Below are positions 45,968 through 57,682 of a stretch of DNA of 64,000 bases, one piece after another. The stretch's first letter is position 1, and every line of letters begins with the position of its first letter. Source of the stretch: Diadema setosum. Taxonomy: Eukaryota > Echinodermata > Echinoidea > Diadematoida > Diadematidae. Made by a program: the position numbers and the translations under genes. The notes under the pieces are model-generated. The model had not been told where the DNA came from, ran no database searches, and worked only from the letters and a program-made list of their open reading frames with translations. The stretch covers positions 14,980,820-15,044,819 of the forward strand of contig NC_092697.1 of NCBI RefSeq assembly GCF_964275005.1, read 5' to 3'.

Positions 45968-46418
45968 CAGTTGAACCTCTATTATCCGGCCTCCCTTTAT
46001 CCGGATCTCTCTATTATCCGGACGCAATCTCGCCGTGATTTTTTTTTTTAAATCTTTTTTTTAAAGAATTACGGGAGGAAAGGGCGATTCCCAACTCCTT
46101 GAGAACTCCTACACAAACACACATGAATTACATATACTTGATACATTTCTTAATAATTATTTAGGTAAATCATCCCAAGAATTTATAAAAGAAAATGATT
46201 TCATTCTTACAAACACGAACCTCTATTTTGGGGTCTGTTACTGAGTGTAACAATGAAAAGGTTGCAGTATACACATTACTACATGTGGTACTACAATGGG
46301 CTACATCAGTACATGTGTATATGTACATGTATAAAGCATCGAGTCTCACGTATCCGGCCAAATCCCTTATCCGGATGAGCCCCGGTCCCGACTTGTCCGG
46401 ATACGAGAGGTTCAACTG
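45968..46418. mobile_element. Tigger/pogo-like MITE, 451 bp
   Basis: The ends CAGTTGAACCTCTATTATCC and GGATACGAGAGGTTCAACTG form a terminal inverted repeat flanked by TA. Several TATCCGG copies repeat near both ends (CTTTATCCGGAT and CCCTTATCCGGATG). No transposase frame, so it depends on another element. Confidence 0.88.
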
Positions 46419-48525
46419 TATATCTATATCTTATTGTTCAGCTGTAATGGAATTTTGATATTTACTAGTATGAATACTACTAGGAAAGAAACTGCCAAAG
46501 TAGCCTGCGGCTGTGACCTGTGCCTGTGCAGTCGTTCTGCACATTCTGCATATTTGTCGCTTTATCATTTTTAATAGCTGCAGGCTGATACAAAGACAGG
46601 GTCTAACGTTAGGCTACTAACATTAGAGCTAGATGTGATAGGATCTTACTAACATTAACAACTTGGAAATTATTCTATAGAAATTTGGAAAGTCTATTCT
46701 GTTGTTGTAGGGCTCTAGACACAGGCTCTAACGTTAGAGGTCTAACGTTAGTAGTTGTTTAGTGTACTGTTACTGTGTTTAATACAACCAAACGTTAGAA
46801 CTTTAAATTAAACTGTAACATACCCATCTTGTTTTATGGCCTTGTGATTTTAAAAGAAAAAAAAAAATGTCTAGAATTTATTGATCCAAAGAACCAGACT
46901 AGGGCCTACGCCTAGACCTATCTAAAGTGATATCAATCGAGTGATTTACAACGTCCTTTCTGTAGATTTGTTTGATAGATACTTTATTTTCTGCAAATCA
47001 ATATAGGTTAAAGTTACATAATCATGAACATGTGGAAAACATACAAAGTATATTCAAAACAGAGTCGTTTGACTTGCATAAACAACAATATAAGAGGAAA
47101 CTAATGGTATAATGTACAGTATGCATGTCTATGCAGCAGGGATTACAATAACAACTGTAGTTAAGAAGCAATTATGCAGAGGGCCGCCATTGTAAGCATT
47201 GCTTGAAAAGATGGTCGGCCCGAGGAAAAGGTAGGGACGTACTAGATTCGTAACAATACAAATTCTGCTGCGAAGATAGCAGGGGAAAATAAATTCTGAT
47301 GTGTGATGGTGGTGACTGTGCGTGCAAGTGCTTGAAAGTGCACACAGGCAGATAGGCTGGAATTTAGAATCATACTATAATTTGAGCAACCTTTGTCTGT
47401 TTGTCTGTTTGTTCCTCTACTCCTCCCAGGTCCTTGGTCCGATCTCCATCAAATTTAGTGGGTGGATGCAGGTTGACCGCAAAATTGCCTTTGAGGGCTT
47501 CATTTTTGGAAAGGTCAAGGTCACTGGGGTCAAAGGTCAAATAACTGTTTTTCGCTACTCCTTCAATGGGGATCTCCCAGGTGTAGGTCTACTTATATGG
47601 GGATCCCCCCAGAAATATCCTCAATGGGGATTTCCCAGGTGTAGGCCTACTTATGCTTCCAGCAAGTTTGGCCAAGATCGGACCAAGGAGTAGCGCAAAA
47701 CAGTTATTTGACCCCCATTGACCCAGTGACCTTGACCATTTCCGGGGGAATCCCCACAGAGGATTTCTGGGCACTGGCTGAAGCCAAACAAGCATGATAC
47801 ATGTAGGGTTGGACCTACTAGACTCTACTAATCGACCGCCTAATGTTTATTTGCTTGATAAGAATATTTAACACTGAAATTCACGTAAAAAACTTGACCT
47901 ACGTGATTGAGAAAATCCAGCTCTATCAAATGCCGTTGTTCCCTTTTCGATTCGAAGTTTCAGTGCAAAAATATCGCCGACGAACTTGCGTGGCCTCGTT
48001 TCAGCTCCCCGCGGTAAATCGCGTTTTTAGGATCGACCGCTGATTTTGCATTGACAATGCACGTAAACCGAGTTGTATTGAACACCGTGTTGTACGAAGC
48101 TTTTTAGAAGCCTTTTAGAAACTTCCACAGACATTACATTGTGCTGTCATTACGATTCGGTGAAAATATTCATTCGAAATTTTGTCCTTGATTAAAACCA
48201 TTAATAAACAGTGAATTATCGCGTTTTCCCACACCATCCTAATCTACATTCAAAGCCAATCCATTTTTATGTGCTTTGCGCGCAGAAAAGTGCGTACTAA
48301 GTGTTCAGTGCGCGAATTATACGCGGTCGGTTTCAATAAGGGTGGTCGATATGTAGTAGGGCTACTATACATGTACTCTCTGATAGTAGACAATGTTGTA
48401 TACAGAGGAGAGAGAGAAGTTCTCAGTACATACCAAACTACTGCGATAACTTCATCATACCCCCCCCCCCCCATATGCCCCACTTCGGCTGATTCAGCAC
48501 TCCACGGGTACATTGACTAGTAATA
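46419..48525. other. non-coding stretch
   Basis: No gene is supported. A cluster of the palindrome CTAACGTTAG occurs at 46600-46760. An inverted-repeat block is at 47404-47775. Confidence 0.5.
47404..47775. repeat. inverted-repeat block with internal direct repeat
   Basis: TCCTTGGTCCGATCTCCATC on the left pairs with GCCAAGATCGGACCAAGGA on the right, and AAGGTCAAGGTCACTGGGGT pairs with CCCAGTGACCTTGACCATT. Between them a 34-base unit (TCAATGGGGATCTCCCAGGT...) is repeated directly at 47564 and 47620. It is probably a degenerate transposon or MITE. Boundaries are approximate. Confidence 0.65.
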
Positions 48526-48711
48526 CAGTGGACTCCCGTTATAACGAAGTCCTCGGGACCGGCAGTTTTCTTTCGTTATAACGAAATTTCGTTATAACCG
48601 AATGAATAAACAATAAAAATACATAGAGTTGATAATGTTGCGGCCCTAAATTTTATTTCGTTGTAACCGGAATTTCGTTATAACCGTGTTCGTTATAACG
48701 GGAGTGCACTG
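48526..48711. mobile_element. Tigger/pogo-like MITE, 186 bp
   Basis: The ends CAGTGGACTCCCGTTATAAC and GTTATAACGGGAGTGCACTG are flanked by TA. The internal sequence repeats TTTCGTTATAAC several times. It is non-coding and relatively young. Confidence 0.88.
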
Positions 48712-51700
48712 TACTAGAATTGGTTTGCTGGAAGAGGGAACGATAAGCAATGTTGCCATTGGGAGACCAACATTAGGCCTAACCGGTTTTAACCCGTTAC
48801 GTTAGTCATATGATTATGAATTATTTGTGTTTAGCATGCCTAGTTCGTGAAGTAGATGAACATACTGTAGGACCTAATAAAATGTGCTTCTTTAAGTTTG
48901 CTTTGAATGAAAACAAGGAGGCACACTGTTTCAACTCCTCAGGAAGAGTGTTCGATGTAGGGGCCTATCCGGATCTAACGTTAGACCTCTCTCGGTCTAC
49001 ATAATACAGATTACAGTGAAGCCTGAACGTGCGTGGGGATCATCTTCAGTAGACGAAAACATACCGACATTCGATACGACTTCCACTGGTATACGAGTGG
49101 CGAGCCTATGTAACACAAATAAAGCAACAACAAAAAAAGCATCAATATAAGAATAAAATAGGTCTTTATCAAACGACATGTATTGCTTACACCTATTTCA
49201 GACAGACCTTGGCTAAAAGAGTGTGAGTGTGTATTTGATGGAAACTTACCAGGAGGGAGGAATTATGGTTAGCCAACATCAAACTAAATCTAAGAACGAT
49301 CCACTTTACATTCTTGGCAGGTCGAACGAACGTACTGTACGGTCCGGACTGTTGATTCTCGTGTATGTTTTTGTACACAGATGTACGTCGAATTGGTAGT
49401 ACAGAGGTACCTACGTTGAATTGTACGTTACGTACAAGTATGTAACGTGCGCGCTTGTTGTACAGTATGCGGCCGCGCGCGGCCGGAGTACGAACATGCG
49501 TCTGTAGCATAGAGCTCTAAAAAAATACAGCTCTATGGTCTGTAGTCAAAGTACACACGTACTGTACACGCGTATTTGTCACATTCTTCTCATAAATCAT
49601 TCACCGGTATCTTCATCACAGTCACGACCTGACACTGTCTTATTCAATGTCCGAGGGGTGGGGTGTAGGTCTAAGGTGTGGTGATTGTATTTGTTTTTGT
49701 TTTGTTCTTTTTCTCTCCGTTATTATTTATCCATTTTTCTTTACAATGAATGTCGCTGTATATGGGTATATATGACTATGGCTTTTTTTTTTGGTAGTTT
49801 GTTTGTTTTCATTTCGAGTTAATTCTTCTGCTTCTTTTTTTTTCCCTATGGGTTTTCCCCTATTTTTTTTTGTTAAATGTTGCTTTGTTGTTTGTGCCCG
49901 TCAGAGCAATCGTCTTGATCTCGAGTAATTTTTGCATATTACGTAGGTTTTAGATTCCCCCATTAAAAAAAAAAAAAAAAAAAAAATCTTTTTTATGGGG
50001 GGGGGGGGGGGGGAGGACGTTGATCACACGGCGTGCATGCTTAAAAGCAACTACTGTAGGCGATCACGATCGAGTTCTTCCCGGGGGGTTCTTGCGAAAT
50101 CCAAAGTTCGGTCGAGGAATATGAATGCGTGTCTCAGTCTGCATTGTTGTTGTTGTTGGTTTTTTTTTTCTTCTTCTGCTTTTTGTGTGTTCTTTGTTAG
50201 CTCCTGATTCTTCCGTTTTGATTCTTCTCAGTTACCACTGACATTCATCTTCTGGATTACGAACAATCAATGCGTGTGTTTTATGATTATACACCTCAAC
50301 GAAATGGTGGGTCACGAAGCTGTAGACGGTGCCTATAATGTATCTAACGGCCTACACTTCGTAAATCAAATGGATCGTTTCTGCGCTCAAAACGTGTAAT
50401 ATACCTATACATTTTTTTTTTTACCGTATTAAAGCATAAAGGCAAACTTTCAGTCCAATCCAACTTCAGTCGTGCTTTATTTCCATTCAAAAGAAAAATA
50501 ATACAAATGCAAAGTATTTATTTAATAAATCATTGTTGAAAATATCATTTGTAAACAAAGTTTAGTACAAATATATAACGAACGGACATGAATAGAAACA
50601 ACGCTATATACTTTGCAATGTTATGGCTACAAAAGTATAGATATAGCCATGGAAAAGAATGATCTGCTGAAAAGCGGAGCTTGTGAAACGCAGATCACTC
50701 GAAAAACAAAATGCCAAAATTGCTATCTGTATCCAAATTTATGTATTTACAGTTAGAACATTTTATGACTGATATATAGTGTGTTGCAAGTATAACTTTG
50801 ATGAGTTTGATTGCAAAATGGGGTAAGCGCCATTTTTAAACATTTCAGAGTAGGTCTAGCATCAGATAGAGCGAAATAAACCTTTCCAGTAATACCTCAC
50901 TTGTAATAATATCATAACCTAGAAGTAATGGTTAAAAATATGTTTTCTTATCATTTTCCTTGCTTTAAGCAGCTTTTATCTCAAATATCTCAACTTAACA
51001 AGAATGGAGTTAGCTCGTTTTGCGAAAAAACTCTTCAATTTAAAAAAACCCAGACTTGTTTCAGATAATACAACTATAGCTGTTTTAAAATCTACAAAGT
51101 GTTTAGCTTCCCCTTCAGGTTTTTGTATCGAATCTCTGTAATACCCCTTTCTTCTCTCGCACCGAATTTCTCTCGTACATCGATTCTCCTTCTCTCCCAT
51201 ATCCCATATCTCTCTTTCGATATAATAAATACACCTATATGTTTGTCTCGCGATCTCCAACTGACATTCTCTCGCTCATGTTAATCTCTCCCTCTCTCGC
51301 TTTCCCTCTTTTTATAGTCTGTATATAAATCTACTTATAGAATCATATATTCGTAACAAAAATATGTGTTTACTTGTTCTTCTTTCTCTCCCTTGATCCC
51401 AGGCTCCCTCTCTGCAATCTAATTTCTCTCTCTCACGAAAATTTCTCCTCCCTGCCCTCTCTCTCTTTATCTATTTATCTCCTATCAAAATCTGCATTAA
51501 CTTTATGGCCTTCTGATAAAATATAGAGGTCGATTCTGGAGCCTACATTTTACAATTCTTCTGCCTTTTTGTGGTATGTTCCTCATACCAGGGAGGTGGA
51601 AGAGAGAATTCCACCTCCCTGCTCATACCATCCACACGTTATCTATACAATTTGCTTATATGTTTGTTTATGTCCATCTCAAATTGATTGTCTTGTGTTG

Positions 51701-51770
51701 AACTTCTATCTGGAAATCAAATGGAATGTAAAATTGTATGAAAATAATGTGGAATATGTACGGAACGATG
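48712..51770. other. non-coding stretch
   Basis: No gene is supported. Visible items are a CpG-rich patch with alternating GC (49470-49490), long A and G homopolymers (49965-50012) and the second copy of a dispersed repeat (50815-51035). CT-rich sequence follows to 51480. Confidence 0.5.
50815..51035 (+). repeat. diverged dispersed repeat, copy 2
   Basis: Aligns with 17440-17652 in the same orientation (AAACATTT, CCTTTCCAGT, TTTTCTTATCATTTTC, ATCTCAAATATCTCAA, TTAACAAGA, CTCGTTTTGCG). No terminal repeats were found. Confidence 0.6.
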
Positions 51771-51771
51771 A

Positions 51772-51773
<2 letters not shown>

Positions 51774-51839
<66 letters not shown>

Positions 51840-51848
51840 GTATTGTAT
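51774..51848 (+). repeat. TA dinucleotide microsatellite
   Basis: A long TA run with few interruptions. The long Tyr-Ile frames across it are artefacts. Confidence 0.95.
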
Positions 51849-52015
51849 ATGTATGTGTTTGTCCCTATCTATATATCTCTCTCACACACTCTATCAAGAA
51901 ATGGATTTGTCTCGCTCATGAATCTTTCCCTGTCCCTCCCGCCACCCCTTTCTCTCTTAATTTATTCATCTCTTATGATAACCGCAATGTGCGCATGCGT
52001 GTCCCAATCCCTATG

Positions 52016-52017
<2 letters not shown>

Positions 52018-52062
<45 letters not shown>
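52018..52062 (+). repeat. CA dinucleotide microsatellite
   Basis: An uninterrupted CA run of more than 20 units. Long frames over it (His-Thr or Cys-Val) are artefacts. Confidence 0.95.
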
Positions 52063-52066
<4 letters not shown>

Positions 52067-54161
52067 TACAAACCCACAAACAAACACACATACACGCAAT
52101 TTTCTATATCTTGTGTGGTCCAGACTTTTCAACAATTCAGCTCCTTCTCTCTCTAGGCGATATAACGTCCTCGTGCCCGGCCGTATACATACTAGTTTTG
52201 ATCGAACCCGCCACGTAGGAACCAAAGTTCAGTCTGGATTGTCCGTGACGCCAAGTTGCCATTACGACTCAACTCCGAGATATAACAAGAAATAAAGATG
52301 GTTGGGCAATCGTAAGTCTGGACAAAATATGGTATTGTTTTCAACACCATTCTTCAACTGAATTGAGAACATCGGTATGGGTGGTCATATCCTTATATTC
52401 AATGACTGGTGTTGAAAACACATTTCGTTTCTAAGACTCTCTCGACAATGCTCAGCCCCCTGATGCTACTCTGACGAGTTTGTATTTTGCTTTTTGTTTC
52501 GTTGTTGTAAATGTTTTGTCTTGTTTTAAATATATTCAGTCGGGAGTATATGTAATCCATTTTCTTGTTCATTCATTCAAGCCGTTATTGATCTTCTCCT
52601 TTTTTTTAAGTAATGAGATTGTTCAAAGTGAGAGTCCACTTTTGAGAAAAGTCATGCTAGATGTTTCATTCCATCGTGCAAGAAGTATAAAAAAAAATGA
52701 AGGAATAACGAAATTTCACATCATTTTTTTTTTCGATGTATAGTAATATCTACCTGTCACATACTAAATTAAGATTAGGTGATGATGTCAGGGCATGTTT
52801 GCTTTCCAATTTGTTTTCTAATAAATCTTTTACACATGGTTTTCGACATGAAATTAAACAGAGATTATTATGGGGTCATATCAAACTGTGCTACAGTTGT
52901 AACGATATAGTAAATTGCCAAATTCATGGTGAAGTTACTGAACTATACAATTTTTTTTTTTGTTGATTAAAAAGGTTTTTTTTTTTTCGAACTATAATGC
53001 AAGATTCTGCCATTATATTATGCGAATTTAAATATTCTACAACTCTCGAATTATTTTCTTCTTTTTTTCCGATTTTGATAAGAAAATTGTTTATCTACTC
53101 TGTTATTAGACTTTCCTCGTTTTACTGTTGCAATACAAGGGCCTCATCCCCCTTTTTTTTTCTCGTTAGATCTGAAACAAATAAACAAACACCACCACCT
53201 ACGACAAAAACACAGTCCCGCTTTTTGGGGGTATACTATATTGGACCTTGACACCCCCCCCCCCTCCCCCCCCCCCCCCCATGGAAAATGTTCCGCAGCA
53301 GTTGAAATTTACGTATCGCCAACTTAAACATAAGCGATTATTCTCTTTAACTTGTCAATTATATACAGGCAACCATTTCCATAAAGCATCGCTTTAGATG
53401 TCCCAAGAGAATTGCTCTTCTTTTCAGACAAAAATGACCCTATTTGTTTCCGTGTCCCCATGGAATATCGCGAATAAAAGTTACCGCTCATTTTTTCCGT
53501 TTAACCTTTGTTCGCAACGGGGACCCATTACTTAAACACAATGGCTACCAAGAGATTAGCTTCCTTTTATACTCTATAGCCTAGCTTGTGCTTGCTTGTA
53601 TGTTATGTTGCACCCTGTAGAATACGTAGAAGAATCGATGTGTGTATTATGGCCGGCATAATATTCATGTTTTTATAATGGTTCTAATTCTATGAAATAC
53701 AATATAACCTATGAATCTAGTAATATCGACATATCACAAATGTTATGAAACTCATATCATATGCTACGAAACTCAACGCACCAGATCTGAGGAATCTTTA
53801 TTTTGCAAGGGCACATCCCCCTAAAACAAGCAAACAAACAAGCAAGCAAACAAGCAAACAAACAAGCAAGCAAACAAACAAACAAACAAATGTAACTAAC
53901 TATAACGAACAAGTTTCAAACCACTGTGTCGAAACGAATTGATGTAGTTCCTCTCTGTTGGGCTAGGTCAAATAAAATAACTGTTTCATCAGTTTGCATC
54001 CTTAAGTACATTAATAACACAACCATTTTATGAATTGATATGATATCATATTGTTATTTTAAGCGCTTCTCATCCATCCATTCTCCCCCCCCCCACCAAA
54101 AAAAAAAAAAAAAAGAAAAATCTGCTATGTCTGCTTCGATGATTTTTTAATGGTTATAATT
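52063..54161. other. non-coding stretch
   Basis: AT-rich with poly-T, poly-C (53253-53280) and poly-A runs. A 9-base match to the Gli consensus (TGGGTGGTC, 52378-52386) is present but expected by chance at about this frequency. No gene is supported. Confidence 0.5.
53824..53893 (+). repeat. AAAC/AAGC tetranucleotide repeat
   Basis: About 17 units alternating AAGC and AAAC. A simple-sequence tract that gives a Lys-Gln-Thr frame by chance. Confidence 0.9.
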
Positions 54162-54313
54162 TACTAGTTTTATTACCATTGCTAACAGGAAAGTTGCCTT
54201 GTAAATGGCCACTTGTATAATTGATGAGTGGGACCAACTGTTGGTCCCCCTCACCAATTACAAGTGGCCATTTACAAGGCAACTTTCCTGTTAGCAATGG
54301 TAATAGAACTATG
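54162..54313. mobile_element. near-perfect 150-bp hairpin (MITE-like)
   Basis: The left arm (ATTACCATTGCTAACAGGAA then AGTTGCCTTGTAAATGGCCA) is repeated as an almost exact inverse up to 54313. Arms of about 70 bases meet at GGACCAACTGTTGGTCC. Very few mismatches suggest a recent origin. No protein is encoded. Confidence 0.85.
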
Positions 54314-55698
54314 TCTAGCAAGGAACAAAAAGCATAGAGTAAAGCTTTTTCTTTCGTAGATAAGAGTTGCAAAATTAGCTTGATATGACGTAAATGTTTG
54401 TGGTAAAAACATATTGATTACGTGGCGAAGGAAATGAAACATTCCGGGGTAATGCAAAATGTATTTCTATCAATATTCATTGGAGAGTGGAACGCTTTCT
54501 GGCAAGGAATACGGTAACTGTCTTTTTATTTTAAATCAAGTGATTGCTATTATTGCTGTTGTTATAAATTTGTGACGTTTTTGATAACTTTCAACAGCAT
54601 ATTCATGCCCTCTACGCGATTTTTTCCTCCTTAAAAAGTTTCATTAATCCTGTGCTTGAGAAGGGCTCCGTCATCGAAACAGAAAAATAACACACAGACA
54701 CCTATTATTCTTTACACATCAAGAAAGTTGGAGCAACCAGTAAATCTAGAGATAATACAAAATATATTAAAATGAAGTTAGGCCTACAAAGTGAAAGGAA
54801 AATTTGTCTCACCACTCATAGAGGTTAGCAGAGACATCAGCGTCTACAGCTCTACGTTCCGACGTAATTATCGCCCTCTTGTGATGACCACAGTGTACAA
54901 AAGACGATTCGGTCATACACACGTGGCGGATGCATGTAGTGCATAATGTCTCATAACACACCTGCCAAATATAAAACGAACTATCTCGAGCTCCATATCT
55001 TCTAAAAACTGACTTTTATCGGGCGTAAATTCATACAAAGAAGGAATACCAGCTTGAAAGAAAAATAGCCACGGTTTCAGAGTGCGAGTTCCTTTACAAA
55101 ACCACCTTCCCCTTTATTGTGAGAGGGATTTCATGACTAAACGTTGCGGTGTATATTCACAAAAAGGTATTTTGAAGATGATTATTTGATATTTCCCCTT
55201 GTAATAAACTGTATAATAATATGACTTAAGATCTCTCGGAAATTCTTTTACGAATAAGACATTTTTTATTTCAGTAATAAGTAATCCACGGCCTCGTCGG
55301 ATCGCTCTCCAACAAGCCCTAAACACACACTTTGAAATTAAGGTGGACCATACAGTCCGTCAAGCGAGCCAAAATAAATCTGGAAAAATGCACATAAGAA
55401 AAAAAAAAGCCAAACCAGCCCGTCAAGAACTCACTGAGGTTTGAATATTGAAGGACTCTATCACATTTTGTTTAGTTGAAGAGTCAGAAAACACATGAAT
55501 TTGCTTGAGCGGAGTCTGTCCCACGTACAGATTAATTTTTAGAACTAAAGTGAAACAAGATTTTTCCCCCAATACTCACAGATGTTAAAGACGAGAAACA
55601 TCGAATCTTCCTTGCATTTTATAGACATTTTGATACATTCATTTCTTTTCCAACATGTGTGACTATGGAGAATTATTTAGTGACACAACATTTTTTTT

Positions 55699-55923
55699 TT
55701 ATTTACAGTTGCTTCGGTTTTATATTCTCCAAGGACTTAGGGTAAGGGTTAGGGTTCAAGTGATAGGTTTTTAGCTTCAGTTCGATGTGATTTTTTTTAT
55801 TTTTTTATTTACAGTTGCTTCGGTTTTATATTCTCCAAGGACTTAGGGTAAGGGTTAGGGTTGTGATAGGTTTTTAGCTTCAGTTCGATGTGAAGATTAA
55901 GATTAAGATTAGGGTTAGGGTTA
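55699..55923 (+). repeat. duplicated unit with telomere-like TTAGGG repeats
   Basis: A unit of about 90 bases (ATTTACAGTTGCTTCGGTTT ... TCAGTTCGATGTGA) occurs twice in tandem, at 55699-55790 and 55805-55893. Each copy contains TTAGGGTAAGGGTTAGGGTT. A third TTAGGGTTAGGGTT lies at about 55908-55922, after AAGATT repeats. Confidence 0.85.
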
Positions 55924-56554
55924 TGTTTGTGGGTAGAATTTATGTTTGGTTTAGTGTGTAGATATTTCATGGGAACAATTGTTGTAGGAGCAAATGTCAT
56001 AGAACCAAAATTATTTACAGGCGCGAGACCTTGTCCTGGGTTTCGGGCGCTGAAATGCTGCCCTCTGTAGGAAGTTGCTTGCCAGTATGTGCTCTTCACA
56101 CTAACTTCGTGACCAAAGCGTCTAGAAGCTTCTTGGAGCACTCTTTGCTCCTGACATAGCCTTAAATCGATCCTTAAACCAAGCAATTAAATGCATCAAG
56201 GATTAAGCAAAATGGTACTGACATGCTCGGCCTTGGACTGACATTAAGTCCAAGACCATCAATGGTAAATGAGCAGATCTTAAATAATGTCAAATCATAC
56301 ATTTTACCCTCGATTACAGAATCAGGCATGCTACTTCATTGTCGGGCAAGAAAGATTTCTACCCGTTTATAGGTAAGGAGGAGGAAGGTAGCACCCAACA
56401 GAACGAAATCTTGAGTAATCTAGTGTCTGGGTTTATATGAATCATTGTTATTAATTTTGGGAGGTTTCAATAATGCTGAATTACTGTATACATGGCTTGT
56501 CTGACTCAGATTTTATTTTGTTACTGATGGAAAATAAACTTGATGCACAGTCAG

Positions 56555-56650
56555 TCTATCTATTCATCTATCTATCTATCTATCTATCTAATTAATAATG
56601 TGGACAATGGCTAATAGAATCTCTCTATATATTTATCTATCATAATTATA

Positions 56651-56711
<61 letters not shown>
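56555..56711 (+). repeat. TCTA and AT microsatellites
   Basis: TCTA repeats at about 56555-56589 and an AT run at about 56657-56711 adjoin the palindromic element that follows. Confidence 0.9.
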
Positions 56712-56714
<3 letters not shown>

Positions 56715-56718
56715 CATA

Positions 56719-57402
56719 AACTCCTCAAAATAAGTTCTGCAATTAAAGTTTGATATATCATATTTCTCTTATACCTGCATTATCTTCATTAAATATGACA
56801 GCATAAGAAAGCCTGACTAATTATCTTTAAAATGACGCCTCACTTGCTATGATTGGGTATTCCTGGAATGCACAGTATGACTGAGTATGAGGAAAGGTCA
56901 AATGTGAAATGTTGCAAAATAGAGCAAACGTGTTATGTCAAACAGTGCAATTGCCATGTGCTTTGTCGTTTCAGGGAAGGAATGTGCTTGAAAAGAATGC
57001 ATTGTGAGATTATCATTAGATTCCAGGCTTCATCCATGAATTAAAAACTGTAGTAGTATCTGCAGATTAAAATTAAACATACAGGTCGACCAAACAGTCA
57101 TCTAATGTCTAGGAAATGGGAGTTTTTGAAAGTGCCGTCATTTCAGCATTGCTTATTCCAGTGGCCTTTTTTTTTTCATCAAAACTGTACATTATCAATA
57201 GCAGAATTGTTGCGACTTTTCACTTTTGATCTGTCCCCATACTCAGCTGTTTTGCACATTCCAAGAACACCCAATCATACCAAGTAAGGTGTCATTTTAA
57301 AGATAATTAATTAGGCTTTCTTATGATGTCATATTTAATGAAGATAATGAGGGTTTAAGAGAAATATCAAACTTTGATTGCAGAACTTATTTTGAAGAGT
57401 TA
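56719..57402. mobile_element. 684-bp palindromic element within AT-repeat DNA
   Basis: The left end AACTCCTCAAAATAAGTTCT and the right end AGAACTTATTTTGAAGAGTT are inverses. The arms extend for about 180 bases (AATTAAAGTTTGATATATCA, TAAGAAAGCCT, CTTTAAAATGACGCCTCAC, all inverted on the right). The centre (56870-57250) is single copy here, with no recognised protein. AT/TA repeats flank both sides. Confidence 0.85.
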
Positions 57403-57422
57403 TACACACATATATGTACATA

Positions 57423-57427
<5 letters not shown>

Positions 57428-57460
<33 letters not shown>
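57428..57460 (+). repeat. TA microsatellite
   Basis: A TA run just right of the palindromic element, mirroring the AT run on its left. Confidence 0.9.
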
Positions 57461-57465
<5 letters not shown>

Positions 57466-57496
57466 TGAGAATTCACATATTGGCTCCAATATAACA

Positions 57497-57669
57497 AAGA
57501 ATCAAAAGAAATAAACTGGTAATGCATTTTTTTGCCAATAAAGAGTGAGTTTATTCGACTCGAATTTGTCAAGACTCCTGAAGAAAGTGGAGGCCACCGA
57601 AAATTCGAGTAGAATAAACTCACTCTTTATTGGCAAAAAAATGCATTACCAGTTTATTTCTTGATTCTT
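57497..57669. mobile_element. 173-bp hairpin (MITE-like)
   Basis: The left arm (AAGAATCAAAAGAAATAAAC, then GCCAATAAAGAGTGAGTTTA, then CGACTCGAATT) is matched by an almost perfect inverse ending TTTCTTGATTCTT. The loop of about 35 bases contains CTCCTGAAGAAAGTGGAGG, itself partly palindromic. It abuts the SINE at 57683. Confidence 0.88.
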
Positions 57670-57682
57670 CATTTTATTTTAT

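Noticed and set aside
49430..49500. CpG-rich GCGGCCGCGCGCGGCC patch as a CpG-island promoter
   Set aside because: It is too short, with no adjoining exon on either strand. It may be simple alternating GC sequence.
51569..52295. Two 185-195-residue frames on the + strand
   Set aside because: Most of the length is TA and CA dinucleotide repeat read as Tyr-Ile and His-Thr; the rest matches no protein family.
55809..56186. 125-residue - strand frame
   Set aside because: Its second half is the TTAGGG-like repeat read as Asn-Pro-Asn. The first part resembles no known family and has no convincing splice context.
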